Assembly (NCBI GenBank): GCA_002239005.1
Contig: MPNL01000009.1
Span: 22,561 to 86,560 of the forward strand
Length of the DNA: 64,000 nucleotides
Source: Truepera sp. bin119
GTDB lineage: Bacteria > Deinococcota > Deinococci > Deinococcales > Trueperaceae
Direction of reading: 5' to 3'
Below, one piece after another: positions 1 to 9,006 of the stretch. The position numbers and the translations under genes were made by a program. Each line of letters starts with the position of its first letter. Position 1 is the stretch's first letter. The notes below the pieces were generated by a model. It made no database searches, had not been told where the DNA came from, and was given only the letters and a program-made list of their open reading frames with translations.

Positions 1-392
1 GGGTTTGAGTTGGAGAGGTTGCGTCCTGGGATGAGTGGTAGTAGGTAGCCTATGTGAATGCCGCAGCCCCGTTCGCGCAGGCCGCGAGCGAGGTCGGGGC
101 CATCCCCTGCCAGTTCTAGACAGGCGGTCACTCCGGCCCGGGCAACCATCGCTATTCCGTAGGTCTTGCCGAACGGTATTGAAAGGTGAACGTGTGGATC
201 GATGAGGCCAGGAACAACCACTAGCCCCTCAACTGAGAGGTGTCGCCGGGCACGGATAAGCTGGCCACTAGGTTCGACCGCTTCGATGTAGCCATGGCGG
301 ATGCCTACGTCGACGATCTCGTCGACCCCAGTTGCCGGATCGACCACGCGGCCATCGGTTACCACCAAGTCGAGGTCGGCCAAGTTGGACAT
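1..392 (-). CDS. Amidohydrolase, dihydroorotase/hydantoinase-like (3' end outside window)
   Basis: The 130 residues in the window start MSNLADLDLVVTDGRVVDPA and reach the metal-binding motif PGLIDPHVHLS near residue 65, the HxH signature of cyclic-amidohydrolase-type enzymes. These are cytosolic metal-dependent hydrolases that open ring or amide C-N bonds. The ATG overlaps the TGA of the Ldh2 dehydrogenase upstream (TGATG), so the two are probably translationally coupled in one operon. The C-terminal three quarters lie beyond the window, so the substrate cannot be judged. The family call is firm, but dihydroorotase, hydantoinase or an aryldialkylphosphatase-like hydrolase remain open. Confidence 0.85.
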   Translation of the reverse strand, partial: MSNLADLDLVVTDGRVVDPATGVDEIVDVGIRHGYIEAVEPSGQLIRARRHLSVEGLVVVPGLIDPHVHLSIPFGKTYGIAMVARAGVTACLELAGDGPDLARGLRERGCGIHIGYLLPLIPGRNLSNSN

Positions 393-1432
393 CAGCTAGC
401 TAGAAGCGGGTGTGTTACGCCGAGCTCGATCGCGACCGAGGCGATCTCTTCCCAAAGGGCTGGTGTGATCTCGACACCTTCCTGATCGTTCTTCTCGCGT
501 CGGCGGACGCTGCGCTCGCCAGGTAGCAGTACCTCCCTCGAGCCGCCCTCAGGGGCACTGGCGCGCATGGCCTCTACCAGCGTCTCGAGCCCGCCGAGGA
601 AGGCTTCGTACTCAATGAAAGCGTCGATGGAAAAGGTGCCGAAGAAGCTGCTACTCTCCTCGGGAGGATAGCCGCCCAGGACACTCGTGAGGATCTCTAC
701 GACGAGCGCGAGGCCCGAGCCCTTGTAACCGCCGAGGGGCGCGAGCGTACCGTGGGGTGGCAGCGCGCGGTGGGGGTCAGTGGTGGGGGAGCCGTCGGTA
801 TCGAAGGCCCAACCTTCGGGGATGGTTTCATTGCGCTTCTGGGCCATAAGGATGGCTCCCCGGGCGATCTGGGTGGTTGCAATGTCGTAGACAATCGGAT
901 TGGCGTCGCGCCTGGGTACCCCTACAGCTAGCGGATTGGTACAGAACACGGGCGAGACACCTCCCCACGGCGCCTGGGTTGCAAAGCTCTGCGCACCTGC
1001 CGCCGCTGCGATACCGATGACGCCCTGTTGCGCAGCGTGCTCGACGAAGTAACCGAGCCGCCCGAGGTGGCTTGTGTTTAGCATCACCGCGAAGCACGCG
1101 CCGCTCTCTCGTGCCTTTTCCGTGCATAGGTCGATTGCCCTCTTACCCATCACGTAGCCCCAGCCGTAGTGCGCATCGAGCCGGAGGGCACTCGCCGATT
1201 CCATGAGCACCTCCATTTCGACATTAGAGCGGGTCCTCCCCGCCGCTGCGGCCTTGGCGTAGACGGGAAGCCGGACCAGCCCCTGAGAGTCGATGCCCCG
1301 GAATTCAGCGTCGACTACCGCTTCCGCGACCACTGCGGCCTCCTCGCCAGTGGCACCCGCCCGCTCGAGGATAGCGTGGCTCAGGTCGGTAAGCTGGTAG
1401 CGGCTGAAGCGGGTGGCGGCTGGTGTTGACAT
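392..1432 (-). CDS. Ldh2-family (malate/L-lactate/ureidoglycolate) dehydrogenase
   Basis: This is an NAD(P)-dependent 2-hydroxyacid oxidoreductase of the Ldh_2 family, not related to classical LDH. Family marks include the early GIDSQGLVRLP segment, MLNTSHLGRLGYF near residue 115, the CTNPLAVGVPR stretch and GYKGSGLALVVEIL in the second half. I place the start at the ATG at 1432 because AAGGGGG lies about six bases upstream; an in-frame start seven codons earlier lacks such a site. At 346 residues it has the usual length. It sits between a GntR regulator and an amidohydrolase, which suggests oxidation of a 2-hydroxyacid produced in the same pathway. The exact substrate is not readable. Confidence 0.88.
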   Translation of the reverse strand: MSTPAATRFSRYQLTDLSHAILERAGATGEEAAVVAEAVVDAEFRGIDSQGLVRLPVYAKAAAAGRTRSNVEMEVLMESASALRLDAHYGWGYVMGKRAIDLCTEKARESGACFAVMLNTSHLGRLGYFVEHAAQQGVIGIAAAAGAQSFATQAPWGGVSPVFCTNPLAVGVPRRDANPIVYDIATTQIARGAILMAQKRNETIPEGWAFDTDGSPTTDPHRALPPHGTLAPLGGYKGSGLALVVEILTSVLGGYPPEESSSFFGTFSIDAFIEYEAFLGGLETLVEAMRASAPEGGSREVLLPGERSVRRREKNDQEGVEITPALWEEIASVAIELGVTHPLLAS

Positions 1433-1480
1433 CTCAATCCCCCTTGCTACCAACTTGGTTAGTCCTGGTGTCCATACTGG

Positions 1481-2186
1481 CTAGATTTCTCTCGGGAGGG
1501 TGATGATGTATTCATGGAGGTCCGAACGGATTTCGGCTTCGAAGTACTCGATTGGGCGGTCGTGGTCAGTATACGAGGTGCGCCGGACGATCAGGAGAGG
1601 GAGGCTATCGGGTATGGTCAACACCTGCTGTTCCTCGGCGGTCGGCGCGCGGGCGGAGATGCGGTCGGTGCCGTAGATAATGAAGTTCTTGCGATCTTTC
1701 TCAATAAGCGTGTGAATGCTACTGGTAAAGTCGGCTTCGGTGCCGACCCATTCGGGCACGTAAGAACGTGGTGATCGAGAAAGGACGGGTCGCAATCTTG
1801 CGGGTCCGTTGCACGCGTAGCACACGCTCGCCAGCAGGAAGGCGCAGGTGCTCACGGATGGCGCAGCTCGGTTCCCGGAGGTCAACATCGACCGACTCAA
1901 TATCTAGTGGAAGGCCAGCGTCTCTGAGGTGTTCGGTAAGCCGTTTTAAGGTGGGCTTATGCATTTCGGGTCTGTTGCGCACCACCACCGTGCCGACTCC
2001 CGGAGTGGCTTTGACAAGACCCTCGTCCTTAAGTGAGCGAATGGCTCTCCTGACAGTGTCTCGGCTGACATTGAACATATCCGAAAGGGTATTCTCTGTC
2101 GGCAACTTGTAACCAACCGGTCGTCGGCCCGAGAGGATCTGGGCGTTCAACGTGTCCTCAACCTGCTGGTAGAGCGGTCTTCGCAC
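1481..2186 (-). pseudogene. GntR/HutC-family regulator, frameshifted
   Basis: The first 140 residues from the GTG at 2186 (GAGGAG just upstream) form a GntR winged helix: LYQQVEDTLNAQI, then LPTENTLSDMFNVSRDTVRRA. They continue into a UTRA effector domain. The reading frame breaks around 1764-1769, where SITT should run on into SYVPEWVG in the neighbouring frame. That second frame carries the rest of the UTRA domain and ends normally at 1481. One extra base explains everything, so this is either a recent mutation or a sequencing error. Intact, it would be about 235 residues, typical for HutC regulators. It probably controls the downstream Ldh2-amidohydrolase genes and perhaps the divergent ThDP-enzyme operon. 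Confidence 0.8.
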
Positions 2187-2231
2187 GGACTCTCCTCAGT
2201 ATTGTGCGTAACAGACCCAGCCGGGCCACCC

Positions 2232-2261
2232 ATTTTAGGCGAAGCCCCATCTGGAAGTCAA
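2232..2261 (-). promoter_or_regulatory. Probable sigma70-type promoter of the GntR operon
   Basis: Read leftwards, TTGACT (2261-2256) is followed by an 18-base spacer and TAAAAT (2237-2232). The predicted transcript start falls about 40 bases ahead of the GTG of the GntR gene, leaving room for its GAGGAG ribosome site. Confidence 0.55.
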
Positions 2262-2379
2262 TTCTGCAGGCGGTGATTCCCACAGCAGAGTCAGTCTCTG
2301 GGAGGATTTCTCGTAGAGTGAATGGTTATAATAAATGTGCGTATAGAAAGATTATTTCTCGAGAGGGGCAGGTTCGGGT

Positions 2380-2650
2380 CGTAACGTGAGATTATCTCTT
2401 ACCCCCTTCAAGCCATCCTCCAAAATGAAGTTGTCCCCGTCCGGAAAGCGATATCTCGATAATCATTCCTTCCCCTGGTATGGGCAAAACTCGGTGAAAC
2501 CTATTCGAGAACCGCCCCTTCACTCTTCATCATGACCCCCCTACCGGCACCAATTCCAATACCACGGGCTCTGCTAAGGTCTGGTACGCATCTCCAAGGA
2601 CGGACTCGCTGGATCTGGTAGGGGTGCGGGATAATCTCACGTCACCACCC
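2380..2650. repeat. MITE-like element with terminal inverted repeats, copy 1
   Basis: The left end reads ACGTGAGATTATC followed by a C-rich run. The right end is its inverted match (GATAATCTCACGT at 2630-2642), so the element carries about 25-base imperfect terminal inverted repeats. The whole stretch aligns in reverse complement with 24721-24976 at roughly 80% or better by eye. No open frame encodes a recognisable transposase. It lies between two divergent promoter regions. It is probably a non-autonomous insertion element; a structured RNA or regulatory repeat is the alternative. Confidence 0.75.
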
Positions 2651-2898
2651 AGGTTCGGTGGGGCGATCTCTGCGCTGGTTCAGAAGAGACAATAAAGTGA
2701 AGACCTGTTGCAAAACCTGCTGGAGTTGCACAAGACTCTTCAGGCATCCCTCCTCAATTTGGATTGTAGTTCGGGTGTTAGGCAAACGCAGCTAGTCGAG
2801 GTGCTTGACCAAGGTCGGGACTGGTCTTCCCATCCTGAGGTAGCCGGGTTCTCGTTATAGACTCGCTCCAGTTTGATGGCTCAGGAGGGACAGGCGCC

Positions 2899-4578
2899 AT
2901 GCCCAAGATGACAGGTGGTCGATTCATTGCTGAGACCGTGCACGGTTACGGCATCAGCCACGTCTTCTTCGTACCCTACATCGCTCCCCGAGCTTTGATG
3001 GAGATGGAAAACCTGGGCATCAAGCGGGTTCAGACCCACGGTGAGAAGGCAGCCGCCTACATGGCTGACGGTTACGCTCGGATCCGCCGTGGTCCTGGAC
3101 TGTGCATGGCCCAGTCTGTCGGCGCCTTCAACCTCGCTGCCGGTCTGCAGGACGCTCATCTAGCCCACTCTCCTGTCGTCGCCATTACTGGCCGGCAGAC
3201 GCAGATCAACCAGCACCGTCACGCCTACCAGGAGGTCGATCATGTGAGACCCTTCGACGCGGTCACTAAATATAACGTCCTCATCGACGACCTTGAGCAG
3301 CTCCCCCTGTTCTTGCGGCAGGCCTTCCGGGAGGCCACCACGGCCACACCGGGCCCGGTGCACCTCGACCTCGATGGCTTCGTTGGCCAGGGCATCGCCG
3401 ACCGCGAGGCAGATCTAGAGGTCTTCATTGAAGAGTCGTTCGCCGGGCTGCCACCGTTCAGGCCCGAGCCGGAGTCGCCCCGCATCCGCGAAGCGATCCG
3501 CCTGCTGCAGGAAGCTGAACGACCTGTCGTCGTTGCTGGGGGAGGCGTTACCGCCTCGGATGCCGGTGCTGAACTGGTGGAGCTAGCTGAGGAGTTCAAC
3601 CTGCCTGTGGCGACATCTCTCAATGCCAAGGAGCAGTTCCCGCATGATCACCCGTTAGGAGTGGGGGTGTGCGGTCAGTACTCGAGGGCGTGTGCCAACC
3701 GGGCCGTGGCCGAGGCGGATCTGGTTTTCTTTATCGGCTGTGGTGCCGGCGGGATGGTGACGAACGAGTACAAGATTCCGGTGCCCGGCACCCGTGTACT
3801 CCAGCTCGACATCGACGCTGCGGAGTTGGGTCGCAACTTCCCCCTGACGCTTGGGCTCCAAGGTGATGCGAAGGCGTCGTTGCGGAAGATCGTCGATCAT
3901 GCTGTGCCGACCAGAGAGCGCACTGCCTGGATAGGGCACATCCAGGAGCTAGTTCGGGACTGGAGAGAGAGGGTTGCACCGCTCATAGAGTCCGAGCGAG
4001 AGCCGATGATGCCGCAAAGGCTGTGTGGAGAGTTGACGGAGTATCTTCCGTCGGATGCGATTCTCGTCTCTGATACGGGCCACTCGGGCATCTGGACCGG
4101 TGCCATGGTCGACCTGAAGTACCCGCAGCAGCGCTACATCCGCTGTGCTGGTTCACTGGGTTGGGGTTTGCCTGCGGCGATCGGTGCGAAGGCGGCTGCA
4201 CCGGACCGGCCAGTGCTCTGTTTCACCGGTGACGGCGGCATCTGGTGGCACATCGCGGAGTTGGAGTCTGCTTTGAAGGCGGGGATCGACACCGTCACGG
4301 TGGTGAATAATAATCACTCGTTGAACCAGGAACAGGGTGGCGTGGAGGCGATCTATGGGGGGCGGACGTCTGGCTCTGATGAGCTCTGGCTGTTCCCGGA
4401 CGCCGATTTTGCGAGGATCGCCGAGTCGATGGGTTGCTTCGGCGCGACGGTGCACAGGCCGGGCGAGCTCGCCAGTGCGCTCGATCAGGCGTTCGCTGCG
4501 GGGAGGCCGGCGGTCGTCGACGTCAAGACTCATGTTGAGGGGATTGCCCCGAAGGCGTGGGAGCCACCGCATGAGTAG
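2899..4578 (+). CDS. Thiamine-diphosphate enzyme, acetolactate synthase/benzoylformate decarboxylase-like
   Basis: The 559-residue protein has the three-domain ThDP layout. The N-terminal PYR domain holds the catalytic glutamate E49 (THGEKAAAYMADGYAR), a central domain follows, and the C-terminal PP domain has the cofactor motif GDGG near residue 444 closed by NNN about 25 residues later. Such enzymes decarboxylate 2-oxo acids or ligate two carbonyl compounds. GGAGGG lies about ten bases before the ATG. The aldo/keto reductase 38 bases downstream could reduce the aldehyde or acyloin formed. No small regulatory subunit is present, which argues against biosynthetic acetolactate synthase. The exact reaction is unknown. 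Confidence 0.88.
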   Translation: MPKMTGGRFIAETVHGYGISHVFFVPYIAPRALMEMENLGIKRVQTHGEKAAAYMADGYARIRRGPGLCMAQSVGAFNLAAGLQDAHLAHSPVVAITGRQTQINQHRHAYQEVDHVRPFDAVTKYNVLIDDLEQLPLFLRQAFREATTATPGPVHLDLDGFVGQGIADREADLEVFIEESFAGLPPFRPEPESPRIREAIRLLQEAERPVVVAGGGVTASDAGAELVELAEEFNLPVATSLNAKEQFPHDHPLGVGVCGQYSRACANRAVAEADLVFFIGCGAGGMVTNEYKIPVPGTRVLQLDIDAAELGRNFPLTLGLQGDAKASLRKIVDHAVPTRERTAWIGHIQELVRDWRERVAPLIESEREPMMPQRLCGELTEYLPSDAILVSDTGHSGIWTGAMVDLKYPQQRYIRCAGSLGWGLPAAIGAKAAAPDRPVLCFTGDGGIWWHIAELESALKAGIDTVTVVNNNHSLNQEQGGVEAIYGGRTSGSDELWLFPDADFARIAESMGCFGATVHRPGELASALDQAFAAGRPAVVDVKTHVEGIAPKAWEPPHE

Positions 4579-4616
4579 AACGCGAGTCCGGGGGATACCC
4601 GGCTAGGGAGACGATT

Positions 4617-5597
4617 ATGGCTTTGGAAACACGCCGTATCGGGACGACCGATATCGAGGTTAGCATCCTCGGCTTTGGAGGTGCACCTTTAGGCTCGGAA
4701 GCCTTGAGCGACCCTCAGGCAATCGCCATTGCCGAGCGGGCCTACCGGGGTGGAGTCCGGTATTTCGATACCGCGCCGCTGTACGGACATGGGGACAGCG
4801 AACGGCGTATCGGGGCTGTGCTGTCGCAGCGTCCCCGGGACGAGTTCATCCTCTCCACTAAAGTCGGTCGCCTGCTGGCCCCAGCAGGAAACGGCCAGCC
4901 GCCCTCCTCAGCGCCCCTCATCCCCCATTATGACTATAGTTACCCTGCGGCCCGCCAGTCGCTTGAGGAAAGCCTCGTGCGGTTGGGGTTGGGTCGCGTC
5001 GATATTGCGCTGTGTCACGACATCGATACCTGGACCCATGGCGACGCGCAACCGGACATCTTCGAGGTTGCAGCCAGGGGCGCCCTGCCAGCCCTGAACG
5101 ACCTGCGCAGCGAGGGCGTGATCCGGGCGTTTGGGCTCGGTGTGAACGAGTCGCGGGTCTGCAATCAGGTCTTGGACCTCTTCGACGTCGACTGCTTTCT
5201 GCTGGCGGGTCGTTTCACACTGTTGGAACAGGATCCGCTCGATGACCTGCTGCCCCGTTGCCTTGATCGTGATGTCTCGATCATCGTCGGCGGGCCCTAC
5301 AACTCGGGCATGTTGGCGACCGACCGACGCGAACGGGCGATGTACGACTACCGGCCGGTAGACGACGAGCGCTGGGCACGGGCCCAGGAGATCCGGCGGA
5401 TCTGCGACGAACATGGCACCGACATCCGGGCCGCAGCCTTGCAGTATCCGTTGCAACACCCTGCGGTGGCGTCGGTCATCCCGGGTAGTGCGTCGCTTGA
5501 AGAGGTCGAGGCAAATTTCGTCTTGATGGAGGCTCCGGTCCCTGCCGGGCTCTGGTTGGATCTTGACGCTGCCGGGTTGGTGCGGTCCCTGATGTAG
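4617..5597 (+). CDS. Aldo/keto reductase, aldose 1-dehydrogenase-like
   Basis: This is a cytosolic NAD(P)-dependent TIM-barrel oxidoreductase of 326 residues. The full catalytic tetrad is visible: D51 and Y56 (FDTAPLYG), K82 (STKVGR) and H134 (ALCHDID). The long HYDYSYPAARQSLEESL loop and the FGLGVNE segment resemble D-threo-aldose/L-fucose 1-dehydrogenases. It follows the ThDP enzyme by 38 bases on the same strand, so the two are probably co-transcribed and act on the same carbonyl intermediate. The substrate class is inferred. Confidence 0.87.
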   Translation: MALETRRIGTTDIEVSILGFGGAPLGSEALSDPQAIAIAERAYRGGVRYFDTAPLYGHGDSERRIGAVLSQRPRDEFILSTKVGRLLAPAGNGQPPSSAPLIPHYDYSYPAARQSLEESLVRLGLGRVDIALCHDIDTWTHGDAQPDIFEVAARGALPALNDLRSEGVIRAFGLGVNESRVCNQVLDLFDVDCFLLAGRFTLLEQDPLDDLLPRCLDRDVSIIVGGPYNSGMLATDRRERAMYDYRPVDDERWARAQEIRRICDEHGTDIRAAALQYPLQHPAVASVIPGSASLEEVEANFVLMEAPVPAGLWLDLDAAGLVRSLM

Positions 5598-6017
5598 GCG
5601 CCTCGACCTATCGGTGCAGAGCTGGCTCGCCGCCACGGCCACGTCGTCGGGGGAGACGAACTGGCACCAGAAGGATGGCCCGAGTACGACTCTGCCCACT
5701 GCGGGTTGCGGGCAGAAGCCGACTAGAAGAATCCGTTCAGAGAGCTGTGTCAGTGGTCGAGGCGCTCAATCTCGTTGGCACCTGCGAAGGTGCTGACCAG
5801 TCCGACGTGATCGTCGAGGCCGGAAGCCTGCACCATCCGACGAAGTCTGCTATTCACAGGCCGGTCGCTCCAGGACTCGGCGGTCTCGGAGACAAGCCTG
5901 TACACTATCTTGTAGAGGCTGGCCTCGCAGGTCGCAAACTGGGTAATTGTCTCTTAGTCAAAAACCACTGAACATTAACGTTCTCAGTCATTTACCGGGT
6001 TCTTCGCCGAATCGGTA
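5598..6017. other. Intergenic stretch between the reductase operon and an IS element
   Basis: No complete gene is visible here. The only coding-like signal is the leftward fragment described separately at 5750-5957. The right part is more AT-rich and runs into the left inverted repeat of the IS1595-like element. Confidence 0.5.
5750..5957 (-). pseudogene. Possible C-terminal gene remnant of unknown family
   Basis: An open leftward frame without a start codon encodes about 67 residues, including AESWSDRPVNSRLRRMVQAS, and ends with a normal TGA at 5750-5752. Third codon positions are GC-rich like real genes nearby. It stops short of the adjacent IS1595-like element, so it could be the tail of a gene cut by insertion and deletion. 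The family is not recognised and it may be chance. Confidence 0.3.
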
Positions 6018-7033
6018 ACGGAACAAGTAGATACCGGCTTAACATTCAAGCCCACCCATGCGATAACCAGGGTATGAATATCGTGTCGGTTTCCAAGGGA
6101 TTTCCCGACCAGCACGCCTGTATCGCGCAGCTGGAGCGGGTACGGTTCGATGAGGAGCCCTACTGCCCCTTGTGCGGTAGTGTCAAGGTAGCTCGCAAGG
6201 CCGAGAACGATGTTGTAGGTCGTTGGAACTGCCACGGTTGCAAGTCTTCGTTTAACGTCCTTAGCGGTACCGTGATGCAAAAGACCAAGATTCCCTTGCA
6301 AAAGTGGTTTCTAGCTATCTCTCTGGCAGTAACCGCCAAGGAGAGCCTGTCTAGTCACCAGTTAGCCCCTGACTTGGAACTCAATCAGAAGAGCGCTTGG
6401 TACCTCATGCGGCGTGTGCGCGCTGCTATGGCAGCCGAAGAATCCGCCCTTGGCGACCAGGGTTCTTTCCTGCGGGGCATTGTAGAGGCTGACGAAACCT
6501 ACATCGGGGGCAAGCCCCGCAAGCGCAACCGCCGTGGTGGCAGGAAGCCTGCTAAGCGCGGTCGCGGTAGCTCGAAGACCGCTGTACTGGCTGCGGTCGA
6601 GCGCGGTGGCAAGGTGAAGGCGATGGTGGCGGATGATCTCACAGGTCGAGGCATCTTGCAGTTCATTCAGGACTCAGTGGACCCATAGCCTGCTGATAAC
6701 GAACGAGTACGCGGCCTACGAGGCCGTGAGCCCGTTCATGTCTCACCTGGCTGTCAACCACGGCGAGCAATACTCGGACCGTAGCGGAGGGCAGACCAAC
6801 ACCATCGACCCGTAGAGTCCGTCTTTGGGGTTCTGGGCACTTCTCAAGCGGGCCTGGTATGGTCAGCACCACCACTACCCCAAGCTGTTCAAGGACGGAC
6901 TCTTCGGGTCACCCCGCTACATCGCCGAGGCATCGTGGAAGTACAACCACCGTAGCGATGTAGACCCGTTCGGGTCGTTTATGCGGGCGCTGGTTGGGAG
7001 CTAACTAGTCAAGCCGGTATCTACTTATTCCGT
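6018..7033 (+). mobile_element. IS1595-family insertion sequence, degenerate
   Basis: About 22-base inverted repeats bound the element: the left repeat (6018-6040) reads ACGGAACAAGTAGATACCGG and the right one (7011-7033) is its near-perfect reverse complement, with one mismatch. A broken transposase of the ISXO2/IS1595 type lies between. I could not identify a confident target-site duplication. Confidence 0.75.
6074..7004 (+). pseudogene. IS1595-family transposase, inactivated
   Basis: The N-terminal zinc ribbon (CPLCGSVKVAR then CHGC) is followed by the typical KIPLQKWFLAI segment and the first catalytic acid in VEADETYIGGKP. Around 6683 the frame shifts (DSVDP-stop versus LLITNEYAAY), and an in-frame TAG sits at 6813-6815. 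The conserved remainder, GFWALLKRAWYG through KYNHRSDVDPF, ends at a TAA at 7002-7004. The second catalytic position reads TNEY where family members have TDE. With a frameshift, a nonsense codon and a probable active-site change, it cannot make an active enzyme. Confidence 0.82.
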
Positions 7034-7218
7034 TTGACTGGGCAGGTTGTTGCACTCCAGACAATAGGATGCCACCTAGCCCCTGAATGATTTGGGTAAA
7101 CCACGATATAATTCCCCATCATTAGACCATCACGACGGCAACATACAGAAACAACATTAGTCGGAAAAATCGGGATTATTGCCACGGGCTGCTAATAGAA
7201 GGACTCTCGCTTCAAGGG

Positions 7219-8892
7219 ATGGCAGAATTGTTCGACCTCCAGAGTGCACTAGCACACCAGGGATCTTTGCTGTCCTTGGGGTTGCTGATCATAGTCGCCA
7301 AGTTGACCGAGGGCGTTTTCCGCCGTTTGGGCCTGAGGTCGATTGTCGCCTACGCGACGGCGGGAATACTGCTGGGCCCCGTTCTTCGGTTGTCCGGCAT
7401 CTGGTGGATTGAGTCTTCGCTGCACCTCGAACTGCTGCTGACGCTGGGCATTTTCCTGTTCTTTTTCCTGATCGGGATTGACGAGGTTGACATATCCAGC
7501 TTCATGTCATCCATCAGAGGCCGCTACTTCCTCGCTGCCATTCTTTCCGTGATCTTCTCGTTGGGGATCTCGATTCTGGTCACTACGGAGGTCATTTTCG
7601 ATTTCGGACTCCAACTGAGTTTCATGGAGTCGCTGGCCTTGGCCGGAGTGCTGTCGATGACCAGCCTGGGCATTGTGGCCAAAGTGCTCGCTGACGACGG
7701 TCAGTTGAAAGGACCGATCGGGCTGCAGATTTTCACGGTGGTGATCATCGCCGAGTTGGTCGTGTTGCTGCTGATCGGGTTCAGCATAGGTGAACACAAC
7801 CAAGAGGTATCCGCAGTCGGGATACTGGTTTTGTTGGCGAAAATCGTCGGCTTTACGGTGGTGTCTTGGGTTTTGATGTCCCGGGTGCTGCCTCCGGTGA
7901 TCGCGTTGTTCCAGCGGGTAATCCAGGTTCCGCAGCTTTCGCTGGGCCTGCTGCTTGGGGTGCTGTTCCTGATGGTTTTCGGCGCGGAAGTGGTGGGCTT
8001 GCACGGCTCACTGGGGGCTTTGCTGTTCGGAGCATCGCTGTCTGGGCTGTCCTATCAGGTGCGGCGTGAGATCATCCCCGGACTCCGCAGCGTTGCGGAC
8101 GGATTCTTCGTGCCCCTCTTCTTTGCTTCGGCCGGATTGAGCTTCAGTTTCTCATTCGCAGCCTTGCCGCTATGGACGATGGCCGGGTTGGCGCTGATCC
8201 CGCTGTTTGGGAACTTTGCCGGTGCTTTCATTGGCGCCTACGTTTCTCGCCTCACGGTTCCGTACGCCGTCGCTTCCGGACTGATGGGGAAAGGAGTGGC
8301 GGAAACCGCCCTGCTGCTCGTCCTGTGGGATTCGGGAGTCCTCGACGAGGGCGTGTTCTCCTTCCTGGTGCTGGTGATGCTCGGTTACATCTTTGTCATG
8401 CCGCCGGTGATCAGCTACACAGTCAACCGAGCCAGTCGCCGGACCGACCTGCCGACCGAGTTGGACGACATTCCCCGGGGCATCGCCCGATTCGCGCTGG
8501 ATGACGTCACGGTTGACGACATCATGGACCGGACGCAGCGGCATCCGAGCCCCGCACTGTCGGTGGGTGACCTCACCGAACATTGGATGTCCTCCCGGCA
8601 GCACGACTATGTGGTGGTCGATAATGACGACATGGTTGGCATCGTCTCTGTGGAGATGCTCAGATACTTGCCTAAGGGTTCGTGGGCCAAAACCCCGCTC
8701 AAAGAAGTGATGCGTCGGGAACCCCCGCTGGCTTGGCCTGACGAGCATATTGAAGATGTGCTGCAACGTATGTCCGAGAACTCCGTTTCCGTGATGCCTG
8801 TCGTAGAACGGGAATCCGAAAAGTTTTTGGGATCCGTTACCAGAAGCGACATCGTGGAACTCATGATCGTGCAGGCCACTGGCGAGCATTAA
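7219..8892 (+). CDS. CPA2-family cation/proton antiporter with C-terminal CBS pair
   Basis: Residues 1-400 form about twelve membrane helices of the Na+/H+ exchanger fold, beginning LGLLIIVAKLTEGVFRR and AGILLGPVL. A soluble tail from about residue 430 holds two CBS motifs (DDIMDRTQRHP and VMRREPPLAWPDEHIEDVL). CBS pairs usually bind adenine nucleotides, so gating by energy state or cyclic nucleotides is likely. In the core helix, where relatives have a DD, ND or QD ion-binding pair, I read AE (VVIIAELVV), which may alter ion choice. A TATAAT at 7107-7112 may be its -10 box, with a poor -35. It lies between IS remnants and has lower GC than its surroundings. Confidence 0.86.
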   Translation: MAELFDLQSALAHQGSLLSLGLLIIVAKLTEGVFRRLGLRSIVAYATAGILLGPVLRLSGIWWIESSLHLELLLTLGIFLFFFLIGIDEVDISSFMSSIRGRYFLAAILSVIFSLGISILVTTEVIFDFGLQLSFMESLALAGVLSMTSLGIVAKVLADDGQLKGPIGLQIFTVVIIAELVVLLLIGFSIGEHNQEVSAVGILVLLAKIVGFTVVSWVLMSRVLPPVIALFQRVIQVPQLSLGLLLGVLFLMVFGAEVVGLHGSLGALLFGASLSGLSYQVRREIIPGLRSVADGFFVPLFFASAGLSFSFSFAALPLWTMAGLALIPLFGNFAGAFIGAYVSRLTVPYAVASGLMGKGVAETALLLVLWDSGVLDEGVFSFLVLVMLGYIFVMPPVISYTVNRASRRTDLPTELDDIPRGIARFALDDVTVDDIMDRTQRHPSPALSVGDLTEHWMSSRQHDYVVVDNDDMVGIVSVEMLRYLPKGSWAKTPLKEVMRREPPLAWPDEHIEDVLQRMSENSVSVMPVVERESEKFLGSVTRSDIVELMIVQATGEH

Positions 8893-9006
8893 GGTGACGG
8901 CTTCACCTGCAATGCCGAGTCAATTTCCGATGTCGTCGGAATTGTTTCCTCAAGGCAATCCGAAATGCCGGCACAATTGATATTAGCTCAACTAAGGAGG
9001 ACGGAA

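Noticed and set aside
4908..5699. Open frame of 263 codons on the minus strand
   Set aside because: It is a shadow of the aldo/keto reductase, with no recognisable motif.
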